This document shows positions 46,334 to 57,090 of a DNA stretch of 60,000 bases, piece after piece. Positions within the stretch are counted from its first letter, which is position 1, and every line of letters begins with the position of its first letter. Below the pieces are notes generated by a model. It searched no databases and was not told the DNA's origin. It was given only the letters and a program-made list of their open reading frames with translations. Source of the DNA: Cryptomeria japonica (lineage: Eukaryota; Streptophyta; Pinopsida; Cupressales; Cupressaceae). Location of the stretch: positions 526,549,137 through 526,609,136 of the forward strand of contig NC_081414.1 in NCBI RefSeq assembly GCF_030272615.1, in the 5' to 3' direction. The position numbers and the translations under genes are program-made.

Positions 46334-48973
46334 ATGTCGGTTCCCATAGCAGAGCACCGATTAGAGAGAGTCTGATGATTCCAGCGGCCAGACGACTACG
46401 GACTAGTGGTATGTGAATTTGAATTTTTGATTTTTGTGCATTTTTTATATGTTTTTTGCTTAGTCCAAGTTGAGTCAATACAATAGCCCTAAAACTGTGT
46501 TTTTGCGCTGTTGTCAATTTAATTAGAGCTATTGTGTCACTATAGCGCTATTGCATAGTGGTTTTAGCGCTTTTGTCAAGTCTGGGGCTATGGTATAGCT
46601 GCTTTAGCGCTATTGTTTTTGTAGCACTATTGAGTGGTTGATTAAGCGCTATTGTTGTGAAGTAGCTCTATGGTATAGTCAATGTACCGCTATTGTTGGT
46701 TTAGCGCTATTGCATAGTCGATTTAGTGTTTTTGTATTAGCATTGTTGTGTTCAAAATAATGCTTATGTGTAGGAAGATAGATGCCCCAGTGTGTGTGAA
46801 AAACGATCTCCTGATGCCAATGATGGATGGATGGAGATGTGAGGTGAGAGTTGTTTTGAACCATAGCAGCCCTGATGAGACTTAGGTCATTAGGATAAAT
46901 GCTTGTTGAAGTCTAGGTGTGCCATGAATGCTTACCTGTTGAGACCTGAAGATACTTGATCAAAGTATATGTTGATAGTCTAGGTTTAAACTTAAGAAAG
47001 TTTGAAACAAAACAATTGATGATGATGGTTGATGCATGTGTGTAGAGGATCTACGTGTCTTACAGATGCATGAGAGACATCCCGTGACACAGGTGTTGAG
47101 CGATCGTTTGACAGAGGCTGAGGTGGATTGTATTGCAGCGACAGGCCTGTATGATGTTATGTATATGCCCGTGATTCGGATGAATCGTGGGTTGATCACA
47201 GCATTGGCCGAGTGATGGCATAGTGAGACATGTACGTTTCACTTGGCACAGGGGGAGATGATAGTGACACTAGAGGATGTATGGCGCATCCTACACATTC
47301 CTATTCGAGGAGAGTTGGTGAGCTATGACCGAGCGTGGGGGACATTAGCAGTGCAGATATTTTTTGAGGAGGATGTCTTCATTGGTGATGGGTCGATAGC
47401 CTAGGAGGACATAGAAGCCTTATATGAGCCATTACCATCAGTGTTATTAGGGATTGTTGGGGGATTGTTGTGTCTAGATCGACGATCGTATGGACTTGTT
47501 GTTGCTTGGGGTTAGGTGATTGAGCAGATGATTACAGAGGGGACCCGGTTTGCATGGGGACCATGCATGCTATCGCACTTATATCGAGATCTACATGAGG
47601 TAGCATACCGAGGGAGGGGCTCATTGGGAGTGGGTATCACATTCCTGCATATTTGGGCCTGGGAGCACTTACCTGTTACCCGACTTGTCAGTCTGAGATT
47701 TCGAGTAGTGGACCAGGCATATGTATATATGTATGGAGGTATGATGAGTCAACCCCACTTGGGGAAGTTAGAGTGGTGGCGGCGGACACTAGATGACTTG
47801 GATATAGTGATCTAGAGGCCATATATTGAGTGTGAGCCATGGGAGGATGATGCGGAGGCATTTTCGTATGTGTTCATGACACGATACCTCATTGGTAGGA
47901 CAACCTACAATGTGGAGAGACAGTTGCCTGGCAGGGTGTTGAGACAGTTTGGGCGGAGGCAGGGATTGCCTAGTGGTTCGGGAGAGTATGCACCAGTAGT
48001 CCGAGAGAGGTACCTATGGGGGCCAGTGCTACCATATGATCAGGCATTGGCAGAGTTCCACACTTTACAGGAAAGACCATGGCAGATGAGGCCAGGGGTA
48101 GTAGATGGTGGGGTGTCAAAGGAGTACATGCAGTATATTGCAGCACATCCGATTCTTCGGATATCAGATCTGGCAGAGTCGATTCCATATTTTGAGGAGG
48201 ATAGGGGATGGAGACGGAGGAGGAGAGGGGGTCACGGATTAGTAGGTGGATGGGGGAGAGGGGATGGTGGTAGTGGGGATGGAGGAGGTGGAGGAGGGGG
48301 TGGTGGGTTTGGAGGAGGTGGTGGATTCAGAGGTGGAGGTGGGGGTGGTGGACGATTACAGCGGAGAGGGAGAGGTGGGTAGCCATTGCGACTATCTCAG
48401 GGACCTTTGATGCAGGGAGGCATGAGATTAGGTGGTAGGGATGCAGGTGAGGGATAGGCACCTATGGATATAGGGGAGGGAGCCACTAGAGAGGCACCTA
48501 TGGATATGGGGGAGGGAGCTACAGGTGGAGATCTGCGGGATCATATGATACTATTTTTGCAGACTCGGGTAGAGGATATGGAGGCAGAGGTAGAAGATAG
48601 AGATGTGCAGTTGTTTGCATGAGAGTTAGAGCTGACTGTGGTGTTGTGGGAGAGGGATGATGCAGTGGAGAGATTAGCAGAGTTACAGGAGTGAGTTTGG
48701 GTTGGAGTAGGAGCACAGGGTCCTACTAGGGAGGTGATGAGGGAGATTCGAAGAGCACAGGCAGAGATAGAGTATTGGTGGGGGTTATATGAGCAGGTGG
48801 TGCCAGCTAGTCAGCGAGCAGTGATCTATTCCCAGATGCGACAGTTGAGATCAGAGCGGTTACAGAGGATGCAGAGTAGTGGTGGTGTGATGGGTCCTCC
48901 ACGGAGAGATAGACCAGGTCATGTGGGGGCTAGTGGGGGAGCAGGTGGTGATGGTGGTGCAGCATCTGATTAG
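46334..48973 (+). pseudogene. Plant mobile domain (PMD) gene carried antisense in element D, decayed
   Basis: Exon 2 (47048-48973) is one frame of 642 codons. Its N-terminal half shows PMD hallmarks: LQMHERHPVTQVL, HSETCTFHLAQGEMIVTLED, GELVSYD, HLYRDLHEVAYRGRGSLGV and LHIWAWEHLPV. A Gly/Arg-rich tract (48225-48380) follows, then a Glu-rich coiled-coil-like C-terminus (48540-48800). An upstream exon 46334-46408 (MSVPIAEHRLERV..) joins in phase if donor G/GTATGTG (46409) and acceptor TAGAG/GAT (47048) are used; this model is inference. Premature stops lie at 46373, 46376, 47213, 47402, 47513, 47813, 48380, 48455, 48620 and 48692. All fit CGA, TGG or CAG/CAA transitions, and there is no frameshift in exon 2. 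PMD genes are known to be spread by plant transposons; the role here is unknown. Confidence 0.8.
46490..46740. repeat. Minisatellite TTTAGCGCTATTG, about 10 copies
   Basis: TAGCGCTATTG variants recur every 20-30 bases, mostly spaced by GNATAGT and GTTTT stretches. The array lies in the proposed intron of the PMD gene. Confidence 0.75.
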
Positions 48974-51743
48974 AGTGGCATCTGAGAGAGCATTTTGTAT
49001 GCATGTTTTTACATTTGTCATTTTGGACTGTATCTTGGATGCCTCTTGGTAGCCGATATTTTAGACTTCATTGTACTGTGATACATGTATATTTTTGGCG
49101 ATATGATATGATATATGAGGAGATCCCATATTTTGTGTTGATATGCATTTTGATGACATGTATGGATGCTTGTGCAAGATGATGATTTTATGACTTTATG
49201 CTCAGAGGGATAGTTGTACTTGCTATATGTATGTGTTTATGAGACGATTCCTATATGCATGTTTTATGATGATTTATTCTTACATGATGTCTATATGCAT
49301 TTTTGTTTATGAATGGGATGCTAATATGTGGATGCAGGTGGATATATTTGTTCATGATGTGGATGATGTAATGTCTTATGTATGTAATGCCATGATGTTT
49401 ATGTATGCATAGTGAAATGATAATTATGATGGTACTTTAGATTTTATGTTTTTGATGAGATAATGAGATAATGATGTTATGCTATAATACGCTTAAAAAT
49501 GAATGATTTTATATATGCAAATGCATCTAGATGTTTGTTAGATGAGTGCAATAAAATACAAATGTTTAAATGATGATTTCTAAATGAATGCATATGGATA
49601 ATATATGAACTTATGTGGAAACAAATGGTTTTATTATGATTCTAAATGGTTAAAATATGATGAAGTGAAATGATAATGCAACTTATGGGTAACGAATAAT
49701 TGCACCTTAATGCATTGTGATGAATCCTTAAATGAAATGCAATGAATGAGTATAAGAATATACTAAATGAATGCACGTAACTAATGGATAGATAAATAAA
49801 TGTATGCGACTATGGAAATCTAAACAAATGCACGGTACACGTTTAAATGATGATTGGTAACTGATACAAAATGAATGCATAGTAATGGCTAATAATGGTA
49901 ATAAATGCACACAAAGACAATTTTATCACATGAATGAATCTAAATGTCATGATTTATGCAATGATACAATGAAATAATGAGACTAATAAATGATAATGAA
50001 CTATATGTAGTGTTATGCAGCTAAATGATATGAAATGCATTCGATGCAAATGCAACTAAATGTAATGATGAAGATAGGATCATGATAGATGAATTCAAGG
50101 TTGTGCAGACTTTGCATGATGCACTGATGATGTATCAGAGTACTCTATCGTGATTGTATCCAAGACCAACTCAATTTTCACATAACTGCTCATATTGACT
50201 TTGTTCACACTTGCATTCAAAACCATGCATATGAATAATGAATGAGTAAATGAATGGGCGATATACAACGGAATGCAATATAAACAGATGAGATGAAATG
50301 ACGATCCATAGTTCTTTATTTTCATCATTGAGCTTTAAAAATGTTGTAAGAAAAATACAAGCAACTTGAAATAATGATTCAAGATGACCTGAGTATTCCT
50401 TACATGGATTTTGATATAGCAAGTTAATACAAGCAACTTGATATAATGGATCAAGTTGACCTGAGTATTGTTTGCAGGAACAGAAAAGGATTATCTCCTT
50501 TCATGCATGACTTGGAACATCCTCCGAGATCTTTTGTCGATCATATCCCGAGACAAGTTCATACTGTAGTAAGAGATAAACCATTATCGAGCTTGGATGA
50601 GGCAGTAGGAACCAAAGATGGAGCATGGTACCTGCAAGCAAACAACATATATAAAGAATAAAGAATATGGACCCTCGATAATGGTTCATGCTCATATGGT
50701 CGAGGTATACGCTGTAGTCAGCAAGTCGTAGTGATCCATGACTGTATTTCACATATGATCACGTAACTTAGTGAACTTCCCACGTAGACGCCATTAGGAC
50801 ATGCCCCAGTACTTCATCGGAATAATTCGCAGAAGACATTGAAACAATGTTGTAGGAACCATCTCGACTACTCTAATCACTTGTGGATATCCCAAAGTAG
50901 CATAGGAACCTGATATATATAAATGAATGAATAGCCTACAAATAAACCAAGTATTTGATAGCTTAAACAAAATTTTCTTGTCAAAGAAAAAGTCATCTTG
51001 TCTTTGTTTTGGTAAGGAAGGATGCATCCTTGTTAAGACAGTTGGTGTGTTGATGTTGATTGTTGGGTTGATGTGATAGGTGGTCATCATTTGAGTATTT
51101 CACAATGTTTATTTGGTATCTTCTTGGATGCATATGAACAAGGTATTTGCCATGTTTTTGATTGATTTTGATGTTTTCAAAATGTTTTTAGATTTTGTGA
51201 GTATTTTTTAATATTTTTGGATTTTTTGAGACAGTTTTGAATGTTTTTGGAATTTTGTGATACATTTTTGTATGTTTTTGGATTTTGTGAAACAATTTTG
51301 AATGTTTTTGGATTTTGTGAGTGGTTTTGAATGAAGAACTCAATGAATCACAAGTAATGTTGAATCCACTTCCATCAAATAGGTTAAGGGCATTGCTCCC
51401 AACTTAGACATGACTATGAAAAAGTGGGATGCAAGACGCATGAAGTACTATCCTTGATTGCAGATCAATAACAAGCCATGGTTTGACTAATGGATGAGTG
51501 GATACAATGAATGTGATCGCAACAAGTCTAAAAGACAATGGAGCCATAACCTTTACGAGTGGCACCTGTTTGCCAGGTTTTCACCATCACACTGACCCAA
51601 GGTGCCACCGAAGTGGTTGTTCACCATTTGGATGCACGATTTTTCTTGACTATTTTGATGTTTTTGTATTTTCTTCAGGACATTTATCTGAATGTTTTTG
51701 GTTTTTTTCCCGATATGCATGGGAGCTTGATGCTCTATACAGC
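48974..51743. other. Repeat-rich spacer of element D between PMD gene and pol
   Basis: There is no supported gene. 49100-50100 is rich in degenerate AAATGATGAAT-type words. 50340-50470 has a short duplicated segment (ATACAAGCAACTTGAAATAATGATTCAAG and a near copy 80 bases later; key word CAACTTGATATAATGGATCA). 51130-51345 is a tandem repeat. PMD and pol converge on this spacer, so it probably holds the 3' ends of both transcripts. Confidence 0.55.
51130..51345. repeat. Tandem repeat, unit about 30-35 bp (TGTTTTTGGATTTTGTGA)
   Basis: About six copies of ATGTTTTTGGATTTTGTGA plus a variable ACAATTTTGA segment. Confidence 0.85.
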
Positions 51744-52910
51744 TTATGTATAAAACCATTTGAGGTGCATGTTGTTGATCGGATTTGCTAGTGGTTCTCC
51801 TTCTGAAGTAGCCAACTGATATGCCTTGGACCCAAATACAGTAGTGATAACATATGGACCTAGCTAGTTTGATTCAAACTTTCCCTGATGTTCTCTGTTT
51901 GGTTGGTTACGAGGATTTTCCCTAAGAACAAGATCACCTACCTCAAATGTGTGAGGTCTAACTCGATGATTATAGCTTCTGCTCATATGCTGCTGATAGG
52001 CCTTGAGGTGATTGTATACAGCTTGTCGTTTCTCATCAAGTAGCTCTAAGTCTTGAAGACGTGATACTCTGTATGCTTCATCATCTATAAGATCATGCAA
52101 GGAAACCCGTAGAGATGGTATCTCAACCTCAATAGGTAAGATAGCTTCAGCACCATAGACTAGTGAGTAGGGAGTTGCACCTATAGGGGTTTGAATGCTA
52201 ATTCAATATGCCCATAGTGCTGGATTCAATTGAACATTCCAATCATGATCAGTATCATTGAGTGTCTTCTTGAGAATTCTTAATATGTTCTTGTTTGATG
52301 CTTTGGCTTGACCATTGCCTTGTGGGTAATAGGGAGTGGAAAAGCGGTGTTGGATGTGAAATTTCTCACAAAGTTCATGGACATCTTGATTTTTGAAAGG
52401 AAGCCCGTTATCTATGATGATAGACATGGGTACACCATACCGATAGATGATGTAATTAAGGATGAATGAAGTGATCTGCTTATCGGTGACTTGGGTAAGT
52501 GGAACAGCCTCGATCCACTTTGTGAAGTACTCAGTGGCGGTAATAATGAATTTGTGGCCGTTGGATGAAGATGGATGGATTTCACCCACAAGGTCAAGTC
52601 CCCCTTGACAAAAAGGCCATGGTGTTGTGATTGGTTGCAGTTCCTATGCTGGTGTATGTATCAGATCTCCATGAACTTGGCATTTCTTGCATTTTCTGAC
52701 AAAATAGTAGGAGTCTTTTTCCATGGATGGCCAATAGTATCCAGTGTGCATGATTTTCTTAGCTAGTGACAGACCGCTTGCATGAGTTCCACAAATTCCT
52801 TCATCTACCTCTTCCAAGGCCTTTGTTATCTCATCATGTTCTAGACATTGAAGGAGAGTACCATCAAGACTACGTTGGTATAGGGTTTCAGCAATAATGG
52901 TATATCAAGC
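51744..52910 (-). pseudogene. Integrase of element D, catalytically dead
   Basis: It would insert the element's cDNA. A zinc-binding region (52830-52660) keeps H..CKKC (THASGLSLAKKIMH, YFVRKCKKCQVHG), but the usual first His of HHCC reads Asp (EEVDEGICG). The core (52589-52203) has ATEYFTKWIEA where ATDYFTKW is usual, an intact central Asp (IIIDNG) and GQAKASN where GQAEASN is usual. The catalytic triad is thus D-to-E and E-to-K at the D-x35-E spacing. The C-terminal part (52100-51744) has VRPHTFEVGDLVLRE and LGPYVI. Stops are at 52905, 52644 (former Gln likely) and 51864 (former Trp likely). The frame is otherwise continuous with RT. Confidence 0.88.
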
Positions 52911-54180
52911 AGTTTGGCAGATGAAGGTTTTACGTTGGTTATTCGATTGGTCAGGAGGAAGAGTGTGATCTTGGAGGTAGGTGTAGAACTCACCGTACCA
53001 TGGGGATTCAGAACCGATAAGGCGACATATCATCTCAGATTTGAGGATATCATAAGCGGGAATCCAAAGCTGTTCTACCAAGAACTCATAGCATGTTGAA
53101 TTTTGTGGAAGATCTAGGAGAGATGCAATGGTAGCCATAGCATCAGTAGCTCAATTCTAATCTCTGGTTATCTGCTCAAAGGTGACAGTAGTGAATGATG
53201 TTTTTAATTTGTCCACAATTTGTTTGTACGGCATGAGTTTGTCATCCTTGGTCTGATATTCATCTGTTGCTTGTTGAATGACCAGTTGGGAGTCGCCATA
53301 TACTTGTATTTCTTGTAACTTCCATTGTATGGCTAGCCTGAGTCTTGTGATCAAGGCCTCATATTCAGCTATGTTGTTTGTACATGGAAATGTGAGCCTG
53401 TAAGACTTCAGGATGCTGTCACCTTGAGGTGTGATAAACAGAGTGTCTGCCCCCAAGCCCTGCCTAGTGTATGAAACATCAAAGTATAGTTTCCATGGTT
53501 GTGCTGTTGTGATCATGAATATCTCTTCATCTGGAAAATTGGAAATGAGAGGATGATCGCCTATGAGGGGAGCATCGGCCAACTGATCTGCAATAACTTG
53601 ACCCTTAATAGCCTTACGGTCCACATACTCGATGTCAAATTCACTGAAAATCATCACCCATTTGGCCAAGTGGCCTGTCAATGCTGCTTTGCTGAGTATG
53701 TATTTGAGTGGATCAATTTTTGCAAGGAGTTGTACTTTATGTGTCAACAGATAGTGCCTTAGTTTAGTGGTTGCCAAGATTACTGCTAGGCAAGCTCGCT
53801 CAATAGGTGTGTAATTGATTTCATAGCCAACCAGTGTGCGAGAGATGTAGCAAACAACACACTCTTTCCCTTCTGCATCGTGTTGTGCCAATAGTACACC
53901 CAATGTTGTACTTGTTGTTGATATATAGACTAGTAGAGGCTTACTCGGATCTGGTGGGATCAGCAATGGTGTATTCATGAGATAATCTTTAAGCATCTGG
54001 AATGCTTGCTGGCATCTGGTATCCCATTGAAAGCGGATGTTCTTGTGTAATAGGTGTGTAAATGGGTGACACTTATTTGCCAGTTGTGCAATGAATCTTT
54101 GGATGGATTGAAGGTGCCCTTGTAATGTCCTTAGCTGACTGATGTTCTTTGGTGGTGGCATGTCCATGATTGCTTTGACC
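52911..54180 (-). pseudogene. RNase H tandem (RT-linked plus second RNase H) of element D
   Basis: It would degrade the RNA strand during cDNA synthesis. The first domain (about 53960-53600) is the RT-attached RNase H with LLVYISTTSTTLGVLLAQHD, where the usual catalytic Asp is already missing, and YTPIERACLAVI and HYLLTHKV. The second (53490-53160) has FDVSYTRQGLGA, NNIAEYEAL and VYGDSQLVIQQ, keeping the D-E-D residues. A second, archaeal-like RNase H is a known mark of the Tat lineage. Stops at 53157 and 53151 (tryptophan and arginine expected) precede the segment MATIASLLDLPQNST (about 53138), which leads into the integrase zinc region. Confidence 0.82.
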
Positions 54181-55046
54181 TTTATTGGGTCGACCTCAAT
54201 GCCTTTGCTTTAGACAATGTATCCTAAAAGTTTCCTTGAGGTTACTCCAAAGACACATTTCTTTGGGTTGAGTCAAACATGATATTGTTCTAGTCTATCA
54301 AAGATTTTCTCTAATATTTCTAGATGACCCTCTCTTGTTAGTGATCTTGCCAATAAGTCATCAATATCATCTTTCATTATAGTATGCATCATGTCATGGA
54401 ATATGGTGGTCATTGCTCGTTGATAGGTCACTCCTGCATTCTTTAGACCAAAAAGCATTACATTCCAGTAGTATGTTCCCCGTGGACATGTGAAGGTCAT
54501 CTTATGTTCATCCTCTGGTGAGATCTTTATTTGATTGTACCCAGAAAAACCATCCATGAGTGAAAGCATTGCATGTCCTGCTATTAGGTCCACTATTATG
54601 TCGATGTTTGGTACGGGGAAGTCATCTTTAGGACATGCTTTGTTTAGATCTCTGAAGTTAGTGCAGATACAGATGCCCCCATTTGGTTTGCCGATAGGCA
54701 CAATATTGGATATCGAATCCGCATAATCAATTGGTCGAATAAAACCAACATCTAGGAGTTTCTTAAGTTCTGCTTTGACTAGTACTACAATATGAGGATG
54801 CATCTTGCGAAGCTTCTTCTTGACAGGTTTGGCTCCTTCTGCAATGGTGAGGTGATGCATGACTAAATCAGGATCAAGACCAAGCATGTCTACATATGAC
54901 CATGCAAAGTTGATCTGACGCTTCTGGAAGAACTCTACAAACTTAGGTTGTTCCTCTAGAGTTAAAAGAGAGGCCAGATGTATGTGGTGAGGAGTTTCAG
55001 GAGTCCCTACATTATATTCTTTTGTCTCTTCAATGAGAATTGTTGA
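54181..55046 (-). pseudogene. Reverse transcriptase of element D
   Basis: RNA-dependent DNA polymerase motifs in order: MLGLDPDLVMHHL; KKLLDVGFIRPIDYADSISN; VPIGKPNGGICICTNFRDLN; CPKDDFPVPNIDIIVD; LSLMDGFSGYNQIKI (first catalytic Asp); MTFTCPRGTYYW; FGLKNAGVTYQRAM; and the YxDD box, read as DIDD (KDDIDDLLARS), so the aromatic residue is Asp while both catalytic Asp remain; then LNPKKCVFGV. Stops are at 54273 (Arg expected) and 54210. The upstream stop at 55047 also fits CGA to TGA. The frame is the same as protease and integrase. Confidence 0.92.
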
Positions 55047-56700
55047 TCATTCCTGTTGTGTACTAGAGGGGAGAATGTCAAACCTTTCATCCTCATGTGC
55101 CTCAGAGAGGTTTTCACCATTGGATACGCTCTTTCTTTTTACTTTTGCGGGATCAAGTGCCACAGTGTGGTTTTCACTGGAAGATCCATGTTTTACTGTT
55201 ATATTTTTGTAGCTAAAAGGTTTGGCATCTACCCTGAAGTATGCTACGCTATTAAGTTCTATGGCGAATCTAGCTTTGTGATCCCCGCTTGGTATGTTAT
55301 CCCGTAGTTCCAAAAAGTCAATGATCACCTCATCGTTTTGGAAATGGTCAAGACATGAAGGATTAGGTTGGTTCCATTCAATGAGTTCAGGATGGATAAT
55401 GGGCATTACCTCATCGATTAGGTTAAGTTCGTTAGATGTGTCAGTGAGGGTTAAGACGTTATGGTGAAGTTTGTTGATGGTACTCTCCCTATCAGAATCA
55501 GGCGTAGGATGTGACACAGGTTCTGTGGAAGAAGTTTCTAGTTTAGGAACCCAAGAGGTCTTTATATGTGCTTCTCCGTAAACAGGGATGTCTTTGCAGG
55601 GTGGAGGTAGTGATGTGTCTTCCTCATCTGAAGTATTAAATTGTATGGAATCAAATTCCCACTCATGTGAGTCAGTCTCTGAGTCACTTTCCAGTAGCTG
55701 ATTACTATACCATACGGGGATATCCTTTGAGTTAAATATTATAGGTGTGATCGGTTGATGTACCTTTTGAGGTGAAATAATTGGTGTTGCAAGAAGGATT
55801 ATGGGGATCAACGAATCTGATATAGGGAGTATCGGTAGTGTTGACTTCGCTGCTTCTGCTGGAATTGTCGGTGTTGTAGATATTGTTGTGGGTTTTGATA
55901 CAGTTGCTGCTGCTAATGGTGTTATTGATGTCATTGCTGCTATTGATGGGGTCACTGGTTTGATTGGTGGGATGATGGGTGTTGTAGATGGTTTTGCTGG
56001 GATTTTTAGCCTCAATGGGGCAGTTGCTATGGTGTTTGATGTTGCTTTTATAATCAAAGGTGACCACTTTGTAATAGGCTGATATAGTGGTTTGTTGGGT
56101 TTCCCTTTGAATCTGAGCTTAGGAAGAATCTCCTTTTGAAAGCCTAGGCCAGTGTTATCTTTTGGTTTTAATTCCACCTGCAGTGGTTCATGTTGTCCTT
56201 GCTTGCAAGACCCCAAAACACTTTGACCATCATAACCCATTATTTGCATAATGAGAAGGCCTTTGCCATACTAATCTGTGAGAAGCTTAGATTGCAAAAT
56301 ATCGGTGGTGATGGGATCTTTATAGATCCATTCTGCTAAGTCCTCATCTCTGGTCTCTTCTTCTTGACTCTTTCCAAGGATAAATGGAGTCAAAGTACAT
56401 GCTGGTTTGACTAGTGGAGTTTGAAGTAACCGTTGAGGTTTGCCATGTGTTCTAGGAGAAGTGGGCATTTGTCCCACACAAAAGAGTTGGCTCAAATTGT
56501 ACTCCCCAGGACCTTCCTCTACTATTTTCATCTTGAGATTCTCTTGCTTGGGTATAATGGTGTTTGAACTGGAAAGAGAGGTTGGACTTACGTATGATGT
56601 TGAGGAGATGGCTTCTCTATTGTTGGGAACGGTAATCTCTGGTTGATGACATATTATGACATCTCCCAGGATTGTGATTTCTACACCATTATGTAGGAAC
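55047..56700 (-). pseudogene. Protease-RT linker of element D with G-patch-like motif
   Basis: The frame is continuous with protease and RT. At 56249-56150 the segment IMGYDGQSVLGSCKQGQHE followed by a GLGF box reads like a G-patch (MGY..G.GLG...QG...P......GLG), an RNA-binding motif that also follows the protease in some retroviruses. The rest (about 56100-55050) is a low-complexity Thr/Ile/Pro-rich and then acidic linker without known domains. The stop at 56271 (TD-stop-YGKG) interrupts it. Confidence 0.65.
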
Positions 56701-57090
56701 TTGATATAGTGATGTTAAGTGGATGGAACGGCTTGCATGGCATGTATCCAAGGTCTTCCTAACAACAAATTGTATGGCAGAGGAAGGTCCAGAACTTGAC
56801 AAATGATGTGTTTCACCACAGGGCCTACTCGGATTGGTAGCACCACAACTCCTTTGTATGAACGCTCTGCATCATCATAAGCTTTGATTGTGATCTTCTT
56901 GCGGGGATCCACTGATTCAATTGCATATCCCAAAGTTGTGACTAATTGTAGTGTACAGATATTCAGGCCTGCTCCATTATCGATCAAGACTCGCTTGATC
57001 CTATGTTGGTTGATAAACCCTTCAATGTGTAGTGAGGAGTTGTGAGGTTGTTGGAAGGATGAGTTGTCACTTTCAGAGAAAGAGACAAAA
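56701..57090 (-). pseudogene. Aspartic protease of element D
   Basis: Retropepsin-like domain: LIDNGAGLNICTLQL is the active-site loop (D-x-G type), with KKITIKAYDDAERSYKG and a VLPIRVGPV strand, then LPYNLLLGRPWIHAMQAVPS. It matches element A's protease (LIDGGAGLNIC..ILLGRPWIH). The upstream phase differs from gag by one base near 57090-57100, although in element A gag and protease share a frame, so this is probably an indel in D rather than programmed frameshifting. Confidence 0.85.
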
